Under the pieces are notes generated by a model that did no database searches, was not told the DNA's origin, and saw nothing but the letters and a program-made list of their open reading frames with translations. DNA of 64,000 nt from Sulfurimonas sp. (GTDB lineage: Bacteria > Campylobacterota > Campylobacteria > Campylobacterales > Sulfurimonadaceae), in assembly GCF_041583195.1 (NCBI RefSeq), contig NZ_JBFHGL010000011.1:37018-101017 (forward strand), read 5' to 3'. Below, piece by piece: positions 17,066 to 25,655 of this stretch. Within the stretch, counting starts at the first letter, position 1. Every line of letters begins with the position of its first letter. Position numbers and translations under genes: made by a program.

Positions 17066-18262
17066 TTAAATTTCCTTTGATTTAATTCTATCAATAACCC
17101 TGTCTAAATCTATCTTCTCATCTACCATTGAAGGCGGCAATTCTTTTGCAGCCATTAGAGCATCTGCAATCTCGTTTGTTTCTACATACTGAACATGATG
17201 TACATATTTGAACAACTCTTTTTGATGGAAAAAATGTTTACCCGTAATTATCTTACATCCAAAAAAAGCAGGTTCTAGCGGATTATGTCCGCCAATATCT
17301 TCTCTAAATGCACCACCTAATATTGCTATATCGCTAATATTATATATATTGTTTAACTCACCCATAGCATCTACAAGTACCATGTCTGAAGAGAAACTAT
17401 TATCTTCAGAAAATCTAGACAAACTAAGTCCATGTTTTTGAGCATAAACTTCCATAAGAAGATAAACACTCTCAAAACGCTCAGGATGGCGCGGTACCAT
17501 AATAAGTTTTGACTTATTATTTTTCACATACCTTACAAATGCTTCAAGAACTGACTTTTCTTCACTTTCATGAGTACTACCTGCTACAATTACTTCCTCT
17601 TCAGGTTTATTGTAATCTTTAGTCTTTTTTATCTCACCTGCAAGTTTGATATTTCCAACTACTTCTATATCTCTGGCACCCAAAGCCAAAAAACGATTTT
17701 TGTCGGCTTCACTTTGTGCATAGATAATATCTACACGTGAAAGCAACTTCTCATAAAACCACGAAAACTGTAAATATTTTTTTGCACTTCTCTCAGATAT
17801 ACGTGCATTTAGTAAAATAACACGAGACCCAATTGAGCTTGCAAGTACAAAAAGCATATACCAAAATTCAGCTTCCAAAACTACAACTACACGTTGCTTT
17901 TTCATCCAAAAAGGAAGCCACATCTCATATGGGAGGTAACGAACCTCTGCATCATACTTGTTTGCTTCTTTAAATCCCGTATGAGTAATCGTAGTTATCT
18001 TAAGATCTTCATCTTGTAACTCTTCTAATACAGGTTTTAATGCTTTAGCTTCACCAAGTGAGCATACATGAAACCAGACCCCGTTTTCTGAGTCGAATTT
18101 TTTATTTTTATATAGAAAAAATCTTGCCGGAATTGATTGTTTGTACTTTGGTTTGAGAGATAATAATATCAAAAGTGGTAGCGCTATTAGATATAGCACA
18201 ACACTTAAGATATAGTAAAAAACTGTGAAAGGCAATGCCTTATTGCTCTGCAGTTTCCACAT
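17066..18262 (-). CDS. waaA: Kdo transferase (lipid IVA 3-deoxy-D-manno-octulosonate transferase)
   Basis: This inner-membrane GT-B glycosyltransferase adds Kdo from CMP-Kdo to lipid IVA. An N-terminal membrane anchor is followed by WFHVCSLGEAKALKP with the catalytic Glu, then VVLEAEFWYML, IYAQSEADKNRF, VPRHPERF and GGAFREDIGGHNPLEPA. The start is uncertain. An ATG at 18262 gives 398 residues. A GTG at 18304 and a TTG at 18235 are alternatives, and none has a good Shine-Dalgarno. The chosen start overlaps the upstream zinc-ribbon gene by 23 bases. Confidence 0.93.
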   Translation of the reverse strand: MWKLQSNKALPFTVFYYILSVVLYLIALPLLILLSLKPKYKQSIPARFFLYKNKKFDSENGVWFHVCSLGEAKALKPVLEELQDEDLKITTITHTGFKEANKYDAEVRYLPYEMWLPFWMKKQRVVVVLEAEFWYMLFVLASSIGSRVILLNARISERSAKKYLQFSWFYEKLLSRVDIIYAQSEADKNRFLALGARDIEVVGNIKLAGEIKKTKDYNKPEEEVIVAGSTHESEEKSVLEAFVRYVKNNKSKLIMVPRHPERFESVYLLMEVYAQKHGLSLSRFSEDNSFSSDMVLVDAMGELNNIYNISDIAILGGAFREDIGGHNPLEPAFFGCKIITGKHFFHQKELFKYVHHVQYVETNEIADALMAAKELPPSMVDEKIDLDRVIDRIKSKEI

Positions 18263-18953
18263 AAAGGATACGACCACAGTGTGGACAGTTAGTGATATCT
18301 TCACCTTTGATTACATCAGCGTAAACTTTATCACTGATCAGCATATTACAACCCATACAAGCTTGCTCTTCAACTTTTACAACAGTTGTATTTTTAGCCC
18401 AACGACGAATTTTTTGATAGAAAGCTAAACCTTTTTGGTTTACAGTACTTAAAAGTTTCTCTTTTTCAACAAATACTTTTTGTCTCTCATCATTGATAAC
18501 TTTTAGTTTCTCATCAACATCAGCTTTTACAGATTCTAAGTTTGCTTCGATCTCAGCTAAAGATGATTTTGCAGCTTCTATCTGCTCGTTTTTGTTGTCA
18601 ATAATTTTCTCTAAACGCTCAATCTCTTCATTTGCGAAAGTAACTTGCTCTTTTGCAATCTCTTCTTCAAGTTGAAGTGATTTCATCTCACGCTCAGTTT
18701 TAACTTCTTTAGATTTTTTAGAGTTATCTTCAAGCTTTTGAGAAAGTTCAGCTAAATGAAGTTCATTTTTAGATTTTTTTAATTCTTCTTCTTTGATCTC
18801 TTCAGTTAAGTTCTCAATATCTTTATCAATACTGTCTTTCTTTGCAACAGCTGCCTCATAACTTGAGTTTGCTTCCTCAATTTGCGGCTCAAATGCATCT
18901 ATCTCTTTATCAACAATTGAAAGATCTATTAGTTGTTTTAGGTGCGGATTCAT
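18240..18953 (-). CDS. Coiled-coil zinc-ribbon protein, HP0958/FlgZ-like
   Basis: This 237-residue protein consists of a long antiparallel coiled coil (residues ~15-175, Glu/Lys-rich) and a C-terminal zinc ribbon CMGCN...CPHCG. The architecture and neighbourhood (waaA downstream, NIF3-like upstream) match H. pylori HP0958, which stabilises RpoN and binds flagellin mRNA. A link to flagellar gene control is therefore inferred. Other family members are annotated only as C4-type zinc ribbon proteins. The four cysteines are intact. Confidence 0.92.
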   Translation of the reverse strand: MNPHLKQLIDLSIVDKEIDAFEPQIEEANSSYEAAVAKKDSIDKDIENLTEEIKEEELKKSKNELHLAELSQKLEDNSKKSKEVKTEREMKSLQLEEEIAKEQVTFANEEIERLEKIIDNKNEQIEAAKSSLAEIEANLESVKADVDEKLKVINDERQKVFVEKEKLLSTVNQKGLAFYQKIRRWAKNTTVVKVEEQACMGCNMLISDKVYADVIKGEDITNCPHCGRILYVETAEQ

Positions 18954-18966
18954 TAATCTCCTTCGA

Positions 18967-19689
18967 TTAAATATATGTAAAAGGGTTCTTTGATGATGAA
19001 ATTATAGCGTTTAAACCTAAAACTTTCAAATGCTTGTATAAAATATCAGCAAAAAAGCATTCAGATTCAAAATGTCCGATGTCGATTAGTGACAAATTTA
19101 TGCTTTTTGCTTCCATCGCATCGTGATACTTTATATCCCCTGTAAGGAAGCAGTCAGCGTCAATATACTTGATCATACTTCCTCCGCTTCCAGTTGTCAA
19201 AGCACATGTTTTTACAAAATCAGAACATTTTACACTTTTTATATTTTCAAGTGAAAAAACCTGAGCAATTTTTTTAGCAAAAATGTCAAAATCTTCATTT
19301 ACTTCAAATTTTATAACAAACTCTTCATCGTCCAAAATTTTGTATCCTAAAATCTCATTAGCAACATATTTATTTAGATGTGTTTTATCAAAATTTGTAT
19401 GCATCGCAATGTTTGATATTTTTTTCTCAATCATAGTTTTTAAAAAGTTTGACGGATATTTTTCAAAATCAAGCTGAGTAATTCCACCAAAAATCAGAGG
19501 ATGATGAGTTATTAAAAGTGTATTAGGTTTTAAACTCTCAAGCAGCTCTGCATCAACATCTATGCTTAAAACTATATGCTCTATCTCTTGATCACGAGAG
19601 CCTATCTGTATACCAGAATTATCCCACTTTTCCTGCAGTTCAAAGGGTGAAAGCTCATCTAGTTTTTCATATATCTCTTGAAGTTTCAT
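18967..19689 (-). CDS. NIF3-like dinuclear metal centre protein
   Basis: This is a 240-residue member of the NIF3/DUF34 family, which form hexameric toroids with a two-metal site. The metal ligand motif LLITHHPLIFGG, the AMHTNFDKTHLN segment and a late GHFESE (the His and Glu that complete the site) are visible, as is TGSGGSMI. The exact reaction is not settled for the family. It sits 13 bases upstream of the zinc-ribbon gene and two bases after the TPR gene, within the long minus-strand run. Confidence 0.92.
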   Translation of the reverse strand: MKLQEIYEKLDELSPFELQEKWDNSGIQIGSRDQEIEHIVLSIDVDAELLESLKPNTLLITHHPLIFGGITQLDFEKYPSNFLKTMIEKKISNIAMHTNFDKTHLNKYVANEILGYKILDDEEFVIKFEVNEDFDIFAKKIAQVFSLENIKSVKCSDFVKTCALTTGSGGSMIKYIDADCFLTGDIKYHDAMEAKSINLSLIDIGHFESECFFADILYKHLKVLGLNAIISSSKNPFTYI

Positions 19690-19691
19690 TC

Positions 19692-20321
19692 TTACTCTTT
19701 ACTCAGTTTTTCTAACTCTTGCTTCGCTTCTTCAAACTCAGGGTTTAATTCAAGGGCTTTTGAATACATCTCACGTGCAACATCTTCGTTTTTCATATCT
19801 ACCATCAAGTTGCCGTAGTTGTAGTATGTTACAGGGTTTGTGCCATCTAACGCCAAAGAATCGTTAAGATGCATTTTAGCCGATGCATATTCACCCTCTG
19901 CACGATAAACCGATGCTAAAGAGTTATGAACAAACTCATCATTTTTATCGACATCCAAAGACTGTTTATAATAGTCAATTGCAGCTGTGTTGTCACCTAC
20001 TTTTGCACTGATAAATCCAAGTTTGAAAAGTACTTCTGCATTTCCAGGACCTTTTAAATTTGCTTCATTTAACAGAGCTAATGCTTTTTGTTCATCTTCA
20101 TTTTGGAAGGCTTCATCAGCACTCTCTACCAATTCATCAACAGAGTATGGAGAAAAAGTTTGCAGTTGTTTTTCATACTCTTGATCTGAGTCATCTTGAG
20201 ATGGCTCGTAATCTTGATTTTGGTCTTCTGTATTATTATCTTCTAATGTCTGAATATGCTGATATATTTTAAAAGCAAAAAACACAGACGCACCTAGCAT
20301 CAGTATTTGTAATAGTGTCAT
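19692..20321 (-). CDS. Membrane-anchored TPR protein
   Basis: This 209-residue protein has an N-terminal hydrophobic helix (TLLQILMLGASVFFAFKIY) that acts as a signal anchor. An acidic low-complexity linker rich in Asp/Gln/Glu follows, then about four tetratricopeptide repeats (e.g. AEVLFKLGFISAKVGDNTAAIDYYKQSL). TPRs form protein-protein docking surfaces. The partner is unknown. It lies two bases upstream of the NIF3-like gene and just downstream of the M23 peptidase gene, with which it may be expressed. There are no enzyme motifs. Confidence 0.88.
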   Translation of the reverse strand: MTLLQILMLGASVFFAFKIYQHIQTLEDNNTEDQNQDYEPSQDDSDQEYEKQLQTFSPYSVDELVESADEAFQNEDEQKALALLNEANLKGPGNAEVLFKLGFISAKVGDNTAAIDYYKQSLDVDKNDEFVHNSLASVYRAEGEYASAKMHLNDSLALDGTNPVTYYNYGNLMVDMKNEDVAREMYSKALELNPEFEEAKQELEKLSKE

Positions 20322-20323
20322 CT

Positions 20324-21154
20324 TTATAATTCCTTGTTGACTAATTTTATAAATTGCAGCGGATCAACTTGTACACCGCTAACTCTAGCTGAAAAATGTA
20401 AATGTGGACCTGTTACGCGACCGCTCACACCAGATAGTCCTATAACCTCGCCTTTTTTTACTTTTTGACCTTTTTTTACATCGAATTTACTCATATGATA
20501 ATAACACGTATAAACACCATGTCCATGATCAACTACGATTGATCCACCTGAGTAAAATCTATCTTTCACAAGTACTACTTTTCCATCATTTACACATCTT
20601 ATCGGTGTACCAACTTTTGCACGAAAATCTGTACCGCTATGGTAACTTTTAAACGTTCCGTTAAATGTTCTTGCACGTCCGAAATCACTTGTAATTTTAG
20701 ACTCCATCGGCATAATAAACTTTGAATCAACATAGTTTTTATCTGTCGTAGTATTATAGATCTTAATAGCTTCGGTATACTCTTTTGAAGCTCTTTTTTT
20801 ATTCTCTTTTGATAGTTTTACTTTCGAGCCGTCTACTTTAAGAGTTTCTTTTTCATAACCGCCATCAACAACTTTAATTGGGATGATTTTTGTTTTTTCT
20901 TTATTGTTTTTAGTATAGTGAACTACAACATCAAGTTTTTTCGGTTTTTGATAATAACTTACAGGTATAAAAACATAATCTGAGAAGATCATATATTTTT
21001 TGTCTTCTACTTTTGCATAGTTATAATTTATACCATCTTCTTTTTCAAACTTTATAAGTGCAGTTTGTCCGTTTTTTATCTCTGTATTTGATATCTCAAA
21101 TCTTATTCCAAACAGATTACTTAGTAAAAATAGCGCTAATAATAATATTCTCAT
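20324..21154 (-). CDS. M23 family (LytM) metallopeptidase, periplasmic
   Basis: This 276-residue exported protein has signal peptide [16 protein letters not shown]. The C-terminal LytM domain holds the zinc ligands HSGTDF (HxxxD) and PHLHFS (HxH), plus YHMS. Gram-negative M23 proteins of this kind cleave peptidoglycan cross-links, and in Campylobacterota relatives shape the cell. The N-terminal ~140 residues form a beta-rich region of unclear role. Its ATG shares one base with the smpB stop (TAATG), suggesting translational coupling. Confidence 0.93.
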   Translation of the reverse strand: MRILLLALFLLSNLFGIRFEISNTEIKNGQTALIKFEKEDGINYNYAKVEDKKYMIFSDYVFIPVSYYQKPKKLDVVVHYTKNNKEKTKIIPIKVVDGGYEKETLKVDGSKVKLSKENKKRASKEYTEAIKIYNTTTDKNYVDSKFIMPMESKITSDFGRARTFNGTFKSYHSGTDFRAKVGTPIRCVNDGKVVLVKDRFYSGGSIVVDHGHGVYTCYYHMSKFDVKKGQKVKKGEVIGLSGVSGRVTGPHLHFSARVSGVQVDPLQFIKLVNKEL

Positions 21155-21606
21155 TAATAATCCTTCATAGCTCGTTCAATATCACGTTTTTGATCTTTAG
21201 CCTTAAGATCGGCTCTCTTATCGTGAAGTTGTTTACCCTTAGCAATAGCAATCTGAACCTTTACCAAATTTCTATCATTAAAATACAGTTGCAGCGGTAC
21301 TATTGTATATCCATCACGGTCAACCGCTTTTTGGAGTTTATCTATCTCTTTTTTATGCAAAAGCAACTTTCTGCTTCCACGCTCTTCATGCCCGTAATAA
21401 TGGTGTGTTGTTTCAAGTCTTCCGATGTGCATGTTGTACAAAACGGCTTCACCGTTATCAAGACGTATAAAACTGTCTTTCATATTTATACGGCGTGCGC
21501 GAATACCTTTAACTTCACTACCTGTTAGTACAATACCGGCTTCAAACTTCTCTTCTATAAAATAATCGTGATAAGCTTTTTTATTTTTTGCGTATGGTTC
21601 ACCCAT
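21154..21606 (-). CDS. smpB: SsrA-binding protein SmpB
   Basis: This 150-residue partner of tmRNA works in ribosome rescue. The core blocks are clear: [42 protein letters not shown] and [21 protein letters not shown], the C-terminal tail that enters the mRNA channel. tmRNA itself is not in this window. Tagged proteins would be delivered to Clp proteases, which connects it with clpA and the SspB-like gene elsewhere in the window. A candidate -10 box lies 37 bases upstream. Confidence 0.97.
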   Translation of the reverse strand: MGEPYAKNKKAYHDYFIEEKFEAGIVLTGSEVKGIRARRINMKDSFIRLDNGEAVLYNMHIGRLETTHHYYGHEERGSRKLLLHKKEIDKLQKAVDRDGYTIVPLQLYFNDRNLVKVQIAIAKGKQLHDKRADLKAKDQKRDIERAMKDY

Positions 21607-21642
21607 AAAAATTTGTTTCTCTCTTTTTAATTACTATTTGTA

Positions 21643-21648
21643 ATTATA
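21643..21648 (-). promoter_or_regulatory. Candidate -10 box for smpB
   Basis: On the minus strand a perfect TATAAT lies in the 49-base gap between ispE and smpB, 37 bases from the smpB start. A small inverted repeat AATTAC/GTAATT follows it. It would give smpB, the M23 gene and the downstream genes their own promoter. Confidence 0.4.
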
Positions 21649-21655
21649 ACAAAGC

Positions 21656-22423
21656 TTATACAACTTTGAAGAAACTGCTTCCGCTTCCGCTAAAGTAGTA
21701 ACCATCTTTTTGATGTTTTTTCAGCTCTGGGTATTCTTTTAGAGCAGGTTTAAACAGATCATTTGCTTCTTCTGGAGTATATGAGTTTAATATCTCTAAA
21801 GATGTAGTGTTTTTTAACCTTTTAACTTCTGTCTCGTCAATTGGATCAAAAAAGTTTGCACGGTAAGATTTGTAAACTTTTGGAGTTGAGATCTCTACTT
21901 TAGGGGTACATACATCAAAGTTTAGAAGTGCTTCATCGTACTTCTCTACAATCTCTCCAATACCGCCGACATTTGCACTGTCATATCCATATATAAAAAA
22001 TGGAACATCAGCACCAACTTCAAGTCCAATCTCAGCTAATTCTTTTATGCTCAGATCTAGATGTAAAACTTCATTACACATTTTAAGATAGGTTGCCGCA
22101 TCACTGCTTCCACCGCCAAGTCCTGCAAAAGCAGGAATACTTTTGTCAACTTTTACAGCATATGTCTGCATAAGATTTTTTAGAGATTCACTTTTTGTAT
22201 ATTTAAGAAGTGCGGTATATGCTTTATAGATTGTATTTTGTTCTGTAGTACAAGAAAAATCACCGATTATTTTAAAATCTTGAATTTCCTTTTTTTCAAA
22301 TGATAATTCGTCGTAAAGATTCTCAACTCTCATAAAACGAGAGATGATCTCATGGTAATCTCCACGTACACCCGTAATTTTTAAAAAAGTATTTACTTTT
22401 GCATACGCTTTGTATATTTTCAT
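21656..22423 (-). CDS. ispE: 4-diphosphocytidyl-2-C-methyl-D-erythritol kinase
   Basis: This 255-residue GHMP kinase of the MEP isoprenoid pathway phosphorylates CDP-ME at the 2-hydroxyl. The ATP-binding loop PAFAGLGGGSSDAA and the opening YAKVNTFLKI are characteristic, with GSGSSFF near the C-terminus. The csrA-ispE-smpB order is the one known from H. pylori. The first MEP-pathway enzyme gene, dxs, is also in this window at 41-43 kb. One base separates it from csrA. Confidence 0.96.
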   Translation of the reverse strand: MKIYKAYAKVNTFLKITGVRGDYHEIISRFMRVENLYDELSFEKKEIQDFKIIGDFSCTTEQNTIYKAYTALLKYTKSESLKNLMQTYAVKVDKSIPAFAGLGGGSSDAATYLKMCNEVLHLDLSIKELAEIGLEVGADVPFFIYGYDSANVGGIGEIVEKYDEALLNFDVCTPKVEISTPKVYKSYRANFFDPIDETEVKRLKNTTSLEILNSYTPEEANDLFKPALKEYPELKKHQKDGYYFSGSGSSFFKVV

Positions 22424-22424
22424 T

Positions 22425-22655
22425 TTATTTTTTAATGATCGAGCTTAGTTGAGAAAGAAGTGAGTCATCGATCTCTTTAGAAGAAGCAACGTTTGAATCT
22501 TTTACGTTTTCTAAAAGTTCACTTCTGATTATGTTTACATCTTTAGGTGCTTCAATACCGAGTTTTACAACACCTTTGTCTATAGATATAACTTTTAAAA
22601 TTATATCATCCCCCAACTGTATTGATTCATCTACTTTACGTGCTAAAACTAACAT
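22425..22655 (-). CDS. csrA: Carbon storage regulator CsrA
   Basis: This is a 76-residue RNA-binding dimer that blocks or stabilises mRNAs at GGA motifs; in Campylobacterota it acts on flagellin and metabolism genes. MLVLARKVDESIQLGDDIILKV and VKLGIEAPKDVNIIRSEL match the family. A tail of about 15 residues beyond the E. coli length is usual in this group. Its start lies inside the end of truB (7-base overlap), so translation is probably coupled. No fliW is visible in the window. Confidence 0.97.
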   Translation of the reverse strand: MLVLARKVDESIQLGDDIILKVISIDKGVVKLGIEAPKDVNIIRSELLENVKDSNVASSKEIDDSLLSQLSSIIKK

Positions 22656-23473
22656 ATATTTATCCTGCCAAGTTCATATTTGACTTGTTTATTTTCTATC
22701 TTAATTATCGAGATATTATCATCATTATCTATCCAATAATATCCATCTTTTTTGTTTTCTAAATCTTCTAAAGCAAGAACTCTTCCATATTTGAGATTTT
22801 CTTGATCTCCATTGTAAAAATTCTGCTCAATGTTCAAAGATTTTTTGATATCTAATGCTTTTTCATTATCATAAAAAAACTGTCCTTCATTTAATCTCTC
22901 GAGCATTGAAAGACTTCCATATTCTAATCCTAGTCTTTTTGCAACTAGTAATCCAAGAGATCTTATATAAGTACCCTCGCTTACTGTAGCTTCAAAAGTT
23001 ACAAATGGGTGGCAATAAGAGATTAGTTTAGTTTCATATATAGTTGAATTGATCTTGTTTAGTTCAAACTCCACACCTGCACGGGCTAGATCATACGCTC
23101 GCTGACCGTTTATACGTTTAGCTGAAAATATCGGCGGTTCATATTCAAGCTCACCCTCTAACGATTTTAGAACATCCAATATTTGACTCTCGCTAAACTC
23201 TTTTACCTCATCAATTCTCTCGATCATCTCTGTATCTAAGGAATCACTTTTAGCACCTAACCATAATGTAGCACGATAAGTTTTTGGAGTTTTATCTAAA
23301 AAGCGAAAAAGTTTAGTATGACTTCCCATACCAATTAACAATACACCTTTTGCAAAAGGATCTAACGTACCAGAAAAACCAGCTTTTTTTTGGTTATATT
23401 TTCTTTTTAGTTTAGTTAAAAAAAAATTCGAGCTGATATTTGATGGTTTGTATGCAACAAACAGTCTATTCAT
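22649..23473 (-). CDS. truB: tRNA pseudouridine 55 synthase
   Basis: This is a 274-residue TruB enzyme that makes pseudouridine 55 in the T loop of tRNAs. The opening NRLFVAYKPSNISSNFFLTKLKRK and FSGTLDPFAKGVL (catalytic Asp in GTLDP) are diagnostic, with EPPIFSAKRINGQRAYDLAR also conserved. It lies seven bases after the UvrD-type helicase gene and overlaps csrA, the order seen in C. jejuni (uvrD, truB, csrA, ispE). Confidence 0.96.
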   Translation of the reverse strand: MNRLFVAYKPSNISSNFFLTKLKRKYNQKKAGFSGTLDPFAKGVLLIGMGSHTKLFRFLDKTPKTYRATLWLGAKSDSLDTEMIERIDEVKEFSESQILDVLKSLEGELEYEPPIFSAKRINGQRAYDLARAGVEFELNKINSTIYETKLISYCHPFVTFEATVSEGTYIRSLGLLVAKRLGLEYGSLSMLERLNEGQFFYDNEKALDIKKSLNIEQNFYNGDQENLKYGRVLALEDLENKKDGYYWIDNDDNISIIKIENKQVKYELGRINIC

Positions 23474-23480
23474 ACATAAC

Positions 23481-25529
23481 CTATAAACGTTCTATAAATG
23501 AAGCAAGTATCTCTTTTTTAGTACCTGCGAAATTTATATTTAGTTTGAATTCTTTTCCCGCTTTACTCACGCCAAGTACACGACCAGTTCCAAAGATTTT
23601 GTGACGCACAAGATCGCCTTTTTTAAAGGCTGTATTTTTTTCAACTTTTAAGCTTCCTTGACAAAGTCCAGCTTCATTGAAAAATCTTGATTTTTCCAGA
23701 TCACTTCTGCGACCCTTGTAAAATCTGCTTCCAACATGAGATAGAGTAAGTCTTTCTTTTGCACGTGTAAAAGACACATAACCAAGACGTCTCTCTTCTT
23801 CTAAGTCACTTCCATCACCCACAAGCGGTAAGAAGCCCTCCTCCATACCTATAATAAATATATGATCAAACTCTAAGCCTTTAGATGCGTGAATACTCAT
23901 CATATATATACTCTCACCCTCTACCTGGTCCTGTTCACTTTGAAGCGTGAGTTCATTTAAGAATTCATCTAATCCAGACTGAGGATTATTTTTTATAAAG
24001 TCACGAAATAGTGCATAAAACTCATCCATATTTCTTACTCTATCTTCTGCATCAGGTTGACCATTATATATATCTTTTAACTTGAAAGTCTCCTCTAAAG
24101 TATCTATAAAATCATAAGTAGATTCTTCAGCAACTTTTGACACGCTCTCTATGTCTTTTATAAATTGTTTTAGAGTTTTTGCATTTTTCTTTCTAACAAG
24201 AGCTTCTAATTCTGCAGCAGTAGAGCTTTTTATATAAGCGAAAATAGACTTTTCTGCTTCGTGGGCTGCTAATTCTAGTTTATCTACACTCGCCTTACCT
24301 AGACCACGTTTAGGTTTATTTATAATTCTTTTGAAAGAGAAGTCATCATGTACATTTGTAACTACACGGATATAAGAGATTAGATCTTTTACCTCTGCAC
24401 GGTCATAGAAACGCTGACCGCCTACTAATTTATAATTTATACGTGCACGGTTTAATCCCTCTTCAATTGAACGAGAAAGTACGTTTACACGATAAAGCAC
24501 GGCAATATCTTTTGCACTTACACCAGAGTCTATAAGCTTTGTTATATTTGTAGCAATTTTACGCGCCTCTTCAGTTTCATCTTGAGAGTTTAATACTACT
24601 ACATCATCACCGCTTCCGCGAGTAGGCTTTAGCTCTTTTCCAAGACGTGAACGGTTATGCTCGATTAGAGCATTTGCAACTTTTAAGATTGGTTCACGTG
24701 AGCGGTAGTTGTTTTGAAGCTTGAAAACTTCTGTATTTTCAAAGTCTTTATGAAACTCCATAATATTTCTTATGTGAGCTCCACGCCAACCGTAAATACT
24801 TTGATCATCATCACCCACTACACATATATTGTTGTGAGTAGAACATAACTTTTGTAAAAGTTTTAATTGAAGTTCATTTGTATCTTGATATTCATCTACC
24901 ATAATGTACTGGTATTTTTCACTTGTCTTCTTTGCAAGTTCTGGATGCTCATCCAAAAGTTTGTAAGTAAGCGCTATAAGATCATCAAAGTCTACAAGGT
25001 TATTTTCGTTTAAATATGCTTCATACTCTTCATAAACTTTTGCGATTTGCTGGTAATTATAAAATTCTGCTTGTTTGTAAGCATCATCAGGTGTCATAAG
25101 TGAGTTTTTATATCTTGAGATCTCACTTGCAATTAATGGGGTTGCAATCTCTGAGTTTATCTTTTTTAAAATTCTTTTTTTATCATCCGTATCGATCACG
25201 ACAAAGTTGTTTTTTCTACCCATTAAATGGATATTGAACTTTAAAAATAAAAGACCGAATTTATGGAATGTACAAAGCAGTGGCGGATAAGAGATATCTT
25301 CAATCATATCTATCGCACGTTCACGCATCTCTTTTGCAGCTTTATTCGTAAACGTAAGTGTCAATGTATTTGAAGCAGGTATACCAATACCTTGTATCAG
25401 ATAAGATAATCTAGAGATGATCGTTGTTGTTTTTCCACTTCCTGCACCTGCCAAAATAAGTACAGGACCCTCTGTTTTTTTTACAGCATCACTCTGTTCA
25501 TCATTTAGTTTTGCGAAAATTTTTTCCAT
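23481..25529 (-). CDS. UvrD/PcrA-type DNA helicase
   Basis: This 682-residue superfamily 1A helicase carries all main motifs: LNDEQSDAV (Q), LAGAGSGKTTTI (Walker A), TFTNKAAKEM, VDEYQDTN (motif II), DDDQSIYGWRGA, QNNYRS, SIHASKGLEFDHIF and VSFTRAKERL. The C-terminal region ends in a Tudor-like segment (KGDLVRHKIFGTGRVLGV), typical of PcrA/UvrD, which contacts RNA polymerase. Roles are nucleotide excision repair and removal of blocks ahead of replication. I chose the ATG at 25529 with GGGGA upstream rather than a GTG nine bases earlier. Confidence 0.94.
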   Translation of the reverse strand: MEKIFAKLNDEQSDAVKKTEGPVLILAGAGSGKTTTIISRLSYLIQGIGIPASNTLTLTFTNKAAKEMRERAIDMIEDISYPPLLCTFHKFGLLFLKFNIHLMGRKNNFVVIDTDDKKRILKKINSEIATPLIASEISRYKNSLMTPDDAYKQAEFYNYQQIAKVYEEYEAYLNENNLVDFDDLIALTYKLLDEHPELAKKTSEKYQYIMVDEYQDTNELQLKLLQKLCSTHNNICVVGDDDQSIYGWRGAHIRNIMEFHKDFENTEVFKLQNNYRSREPILKVANALIEHNRSRLGKELKPTRGSGDDVVVLNSQDETEEARKIATNITKLIDSGVSAKDIAVLYRVNVLSRSIEEGLNRARINYKLVGGQRFYDRAEVKDLISYIRVVTNVHDDFSFKRIINKPKRGLGKASVDKLELAAHEAEKSIFAYIKSSTAAELEALVRKKNAKTLKQFIKDIESVSKVAEESTYDFIDTLEETFKLKDIYNGQPDAEDRVRNMDEFYALFRDFIKNNPQSGLDEFLNELTLQSEQDQVEGESIYMMSIHASKGLEFDHIFIIGMEEGFLPLVGDGSDLEEERRLGYVSFTRAKERLTLSHVGSRFYKGRRSDLEKSRFFNEAGLCQGSLKVEKNTAFKKGDLVRHKIFGTGRVLGVSKAGKEFKLNINFAGTKKEILASFIERL

Positions 25530-25559
25530 ATTCCCCACTAAAGCTTTTAAATTTTATTT

Positions 25560-25565
25560 ATTATA
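25560..25565 (-). promoter_or_regulatory. Candidate -10 box for the uvrD-truB-csrA-ispE run
   Basis: A minus-strand TATAAT (context GATATAATAA) lies 31 bases upstream of the helicase ATG in the divergent gap shared with the LysR gene. It would head the long minus-strand run. Confidence 0.4.
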
Positions 25566-25605
25566 TCAAAAATATTCTAAATTATAATGGAGATGTTGCT
25601 TTTAT

Positions 25606-25611
25606 TATAAT
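25606..25611 (+). promoter_or_regulatory. Candidate -10 box for the LysR gene
   Basis: TATAAT lies 45 bases before the LysR ATG. A second copy at 25583-25588 is equally good. The two sit in an AT-rich divergent gap where LysR proteins often autoregulate; no clear T-N11-A operator can be defended. Confidence 0.33.
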
Positions 25612-25655
25612 TTTGAGTTATACTTTCATCATTACTTTAACTTATAGGAATTATT

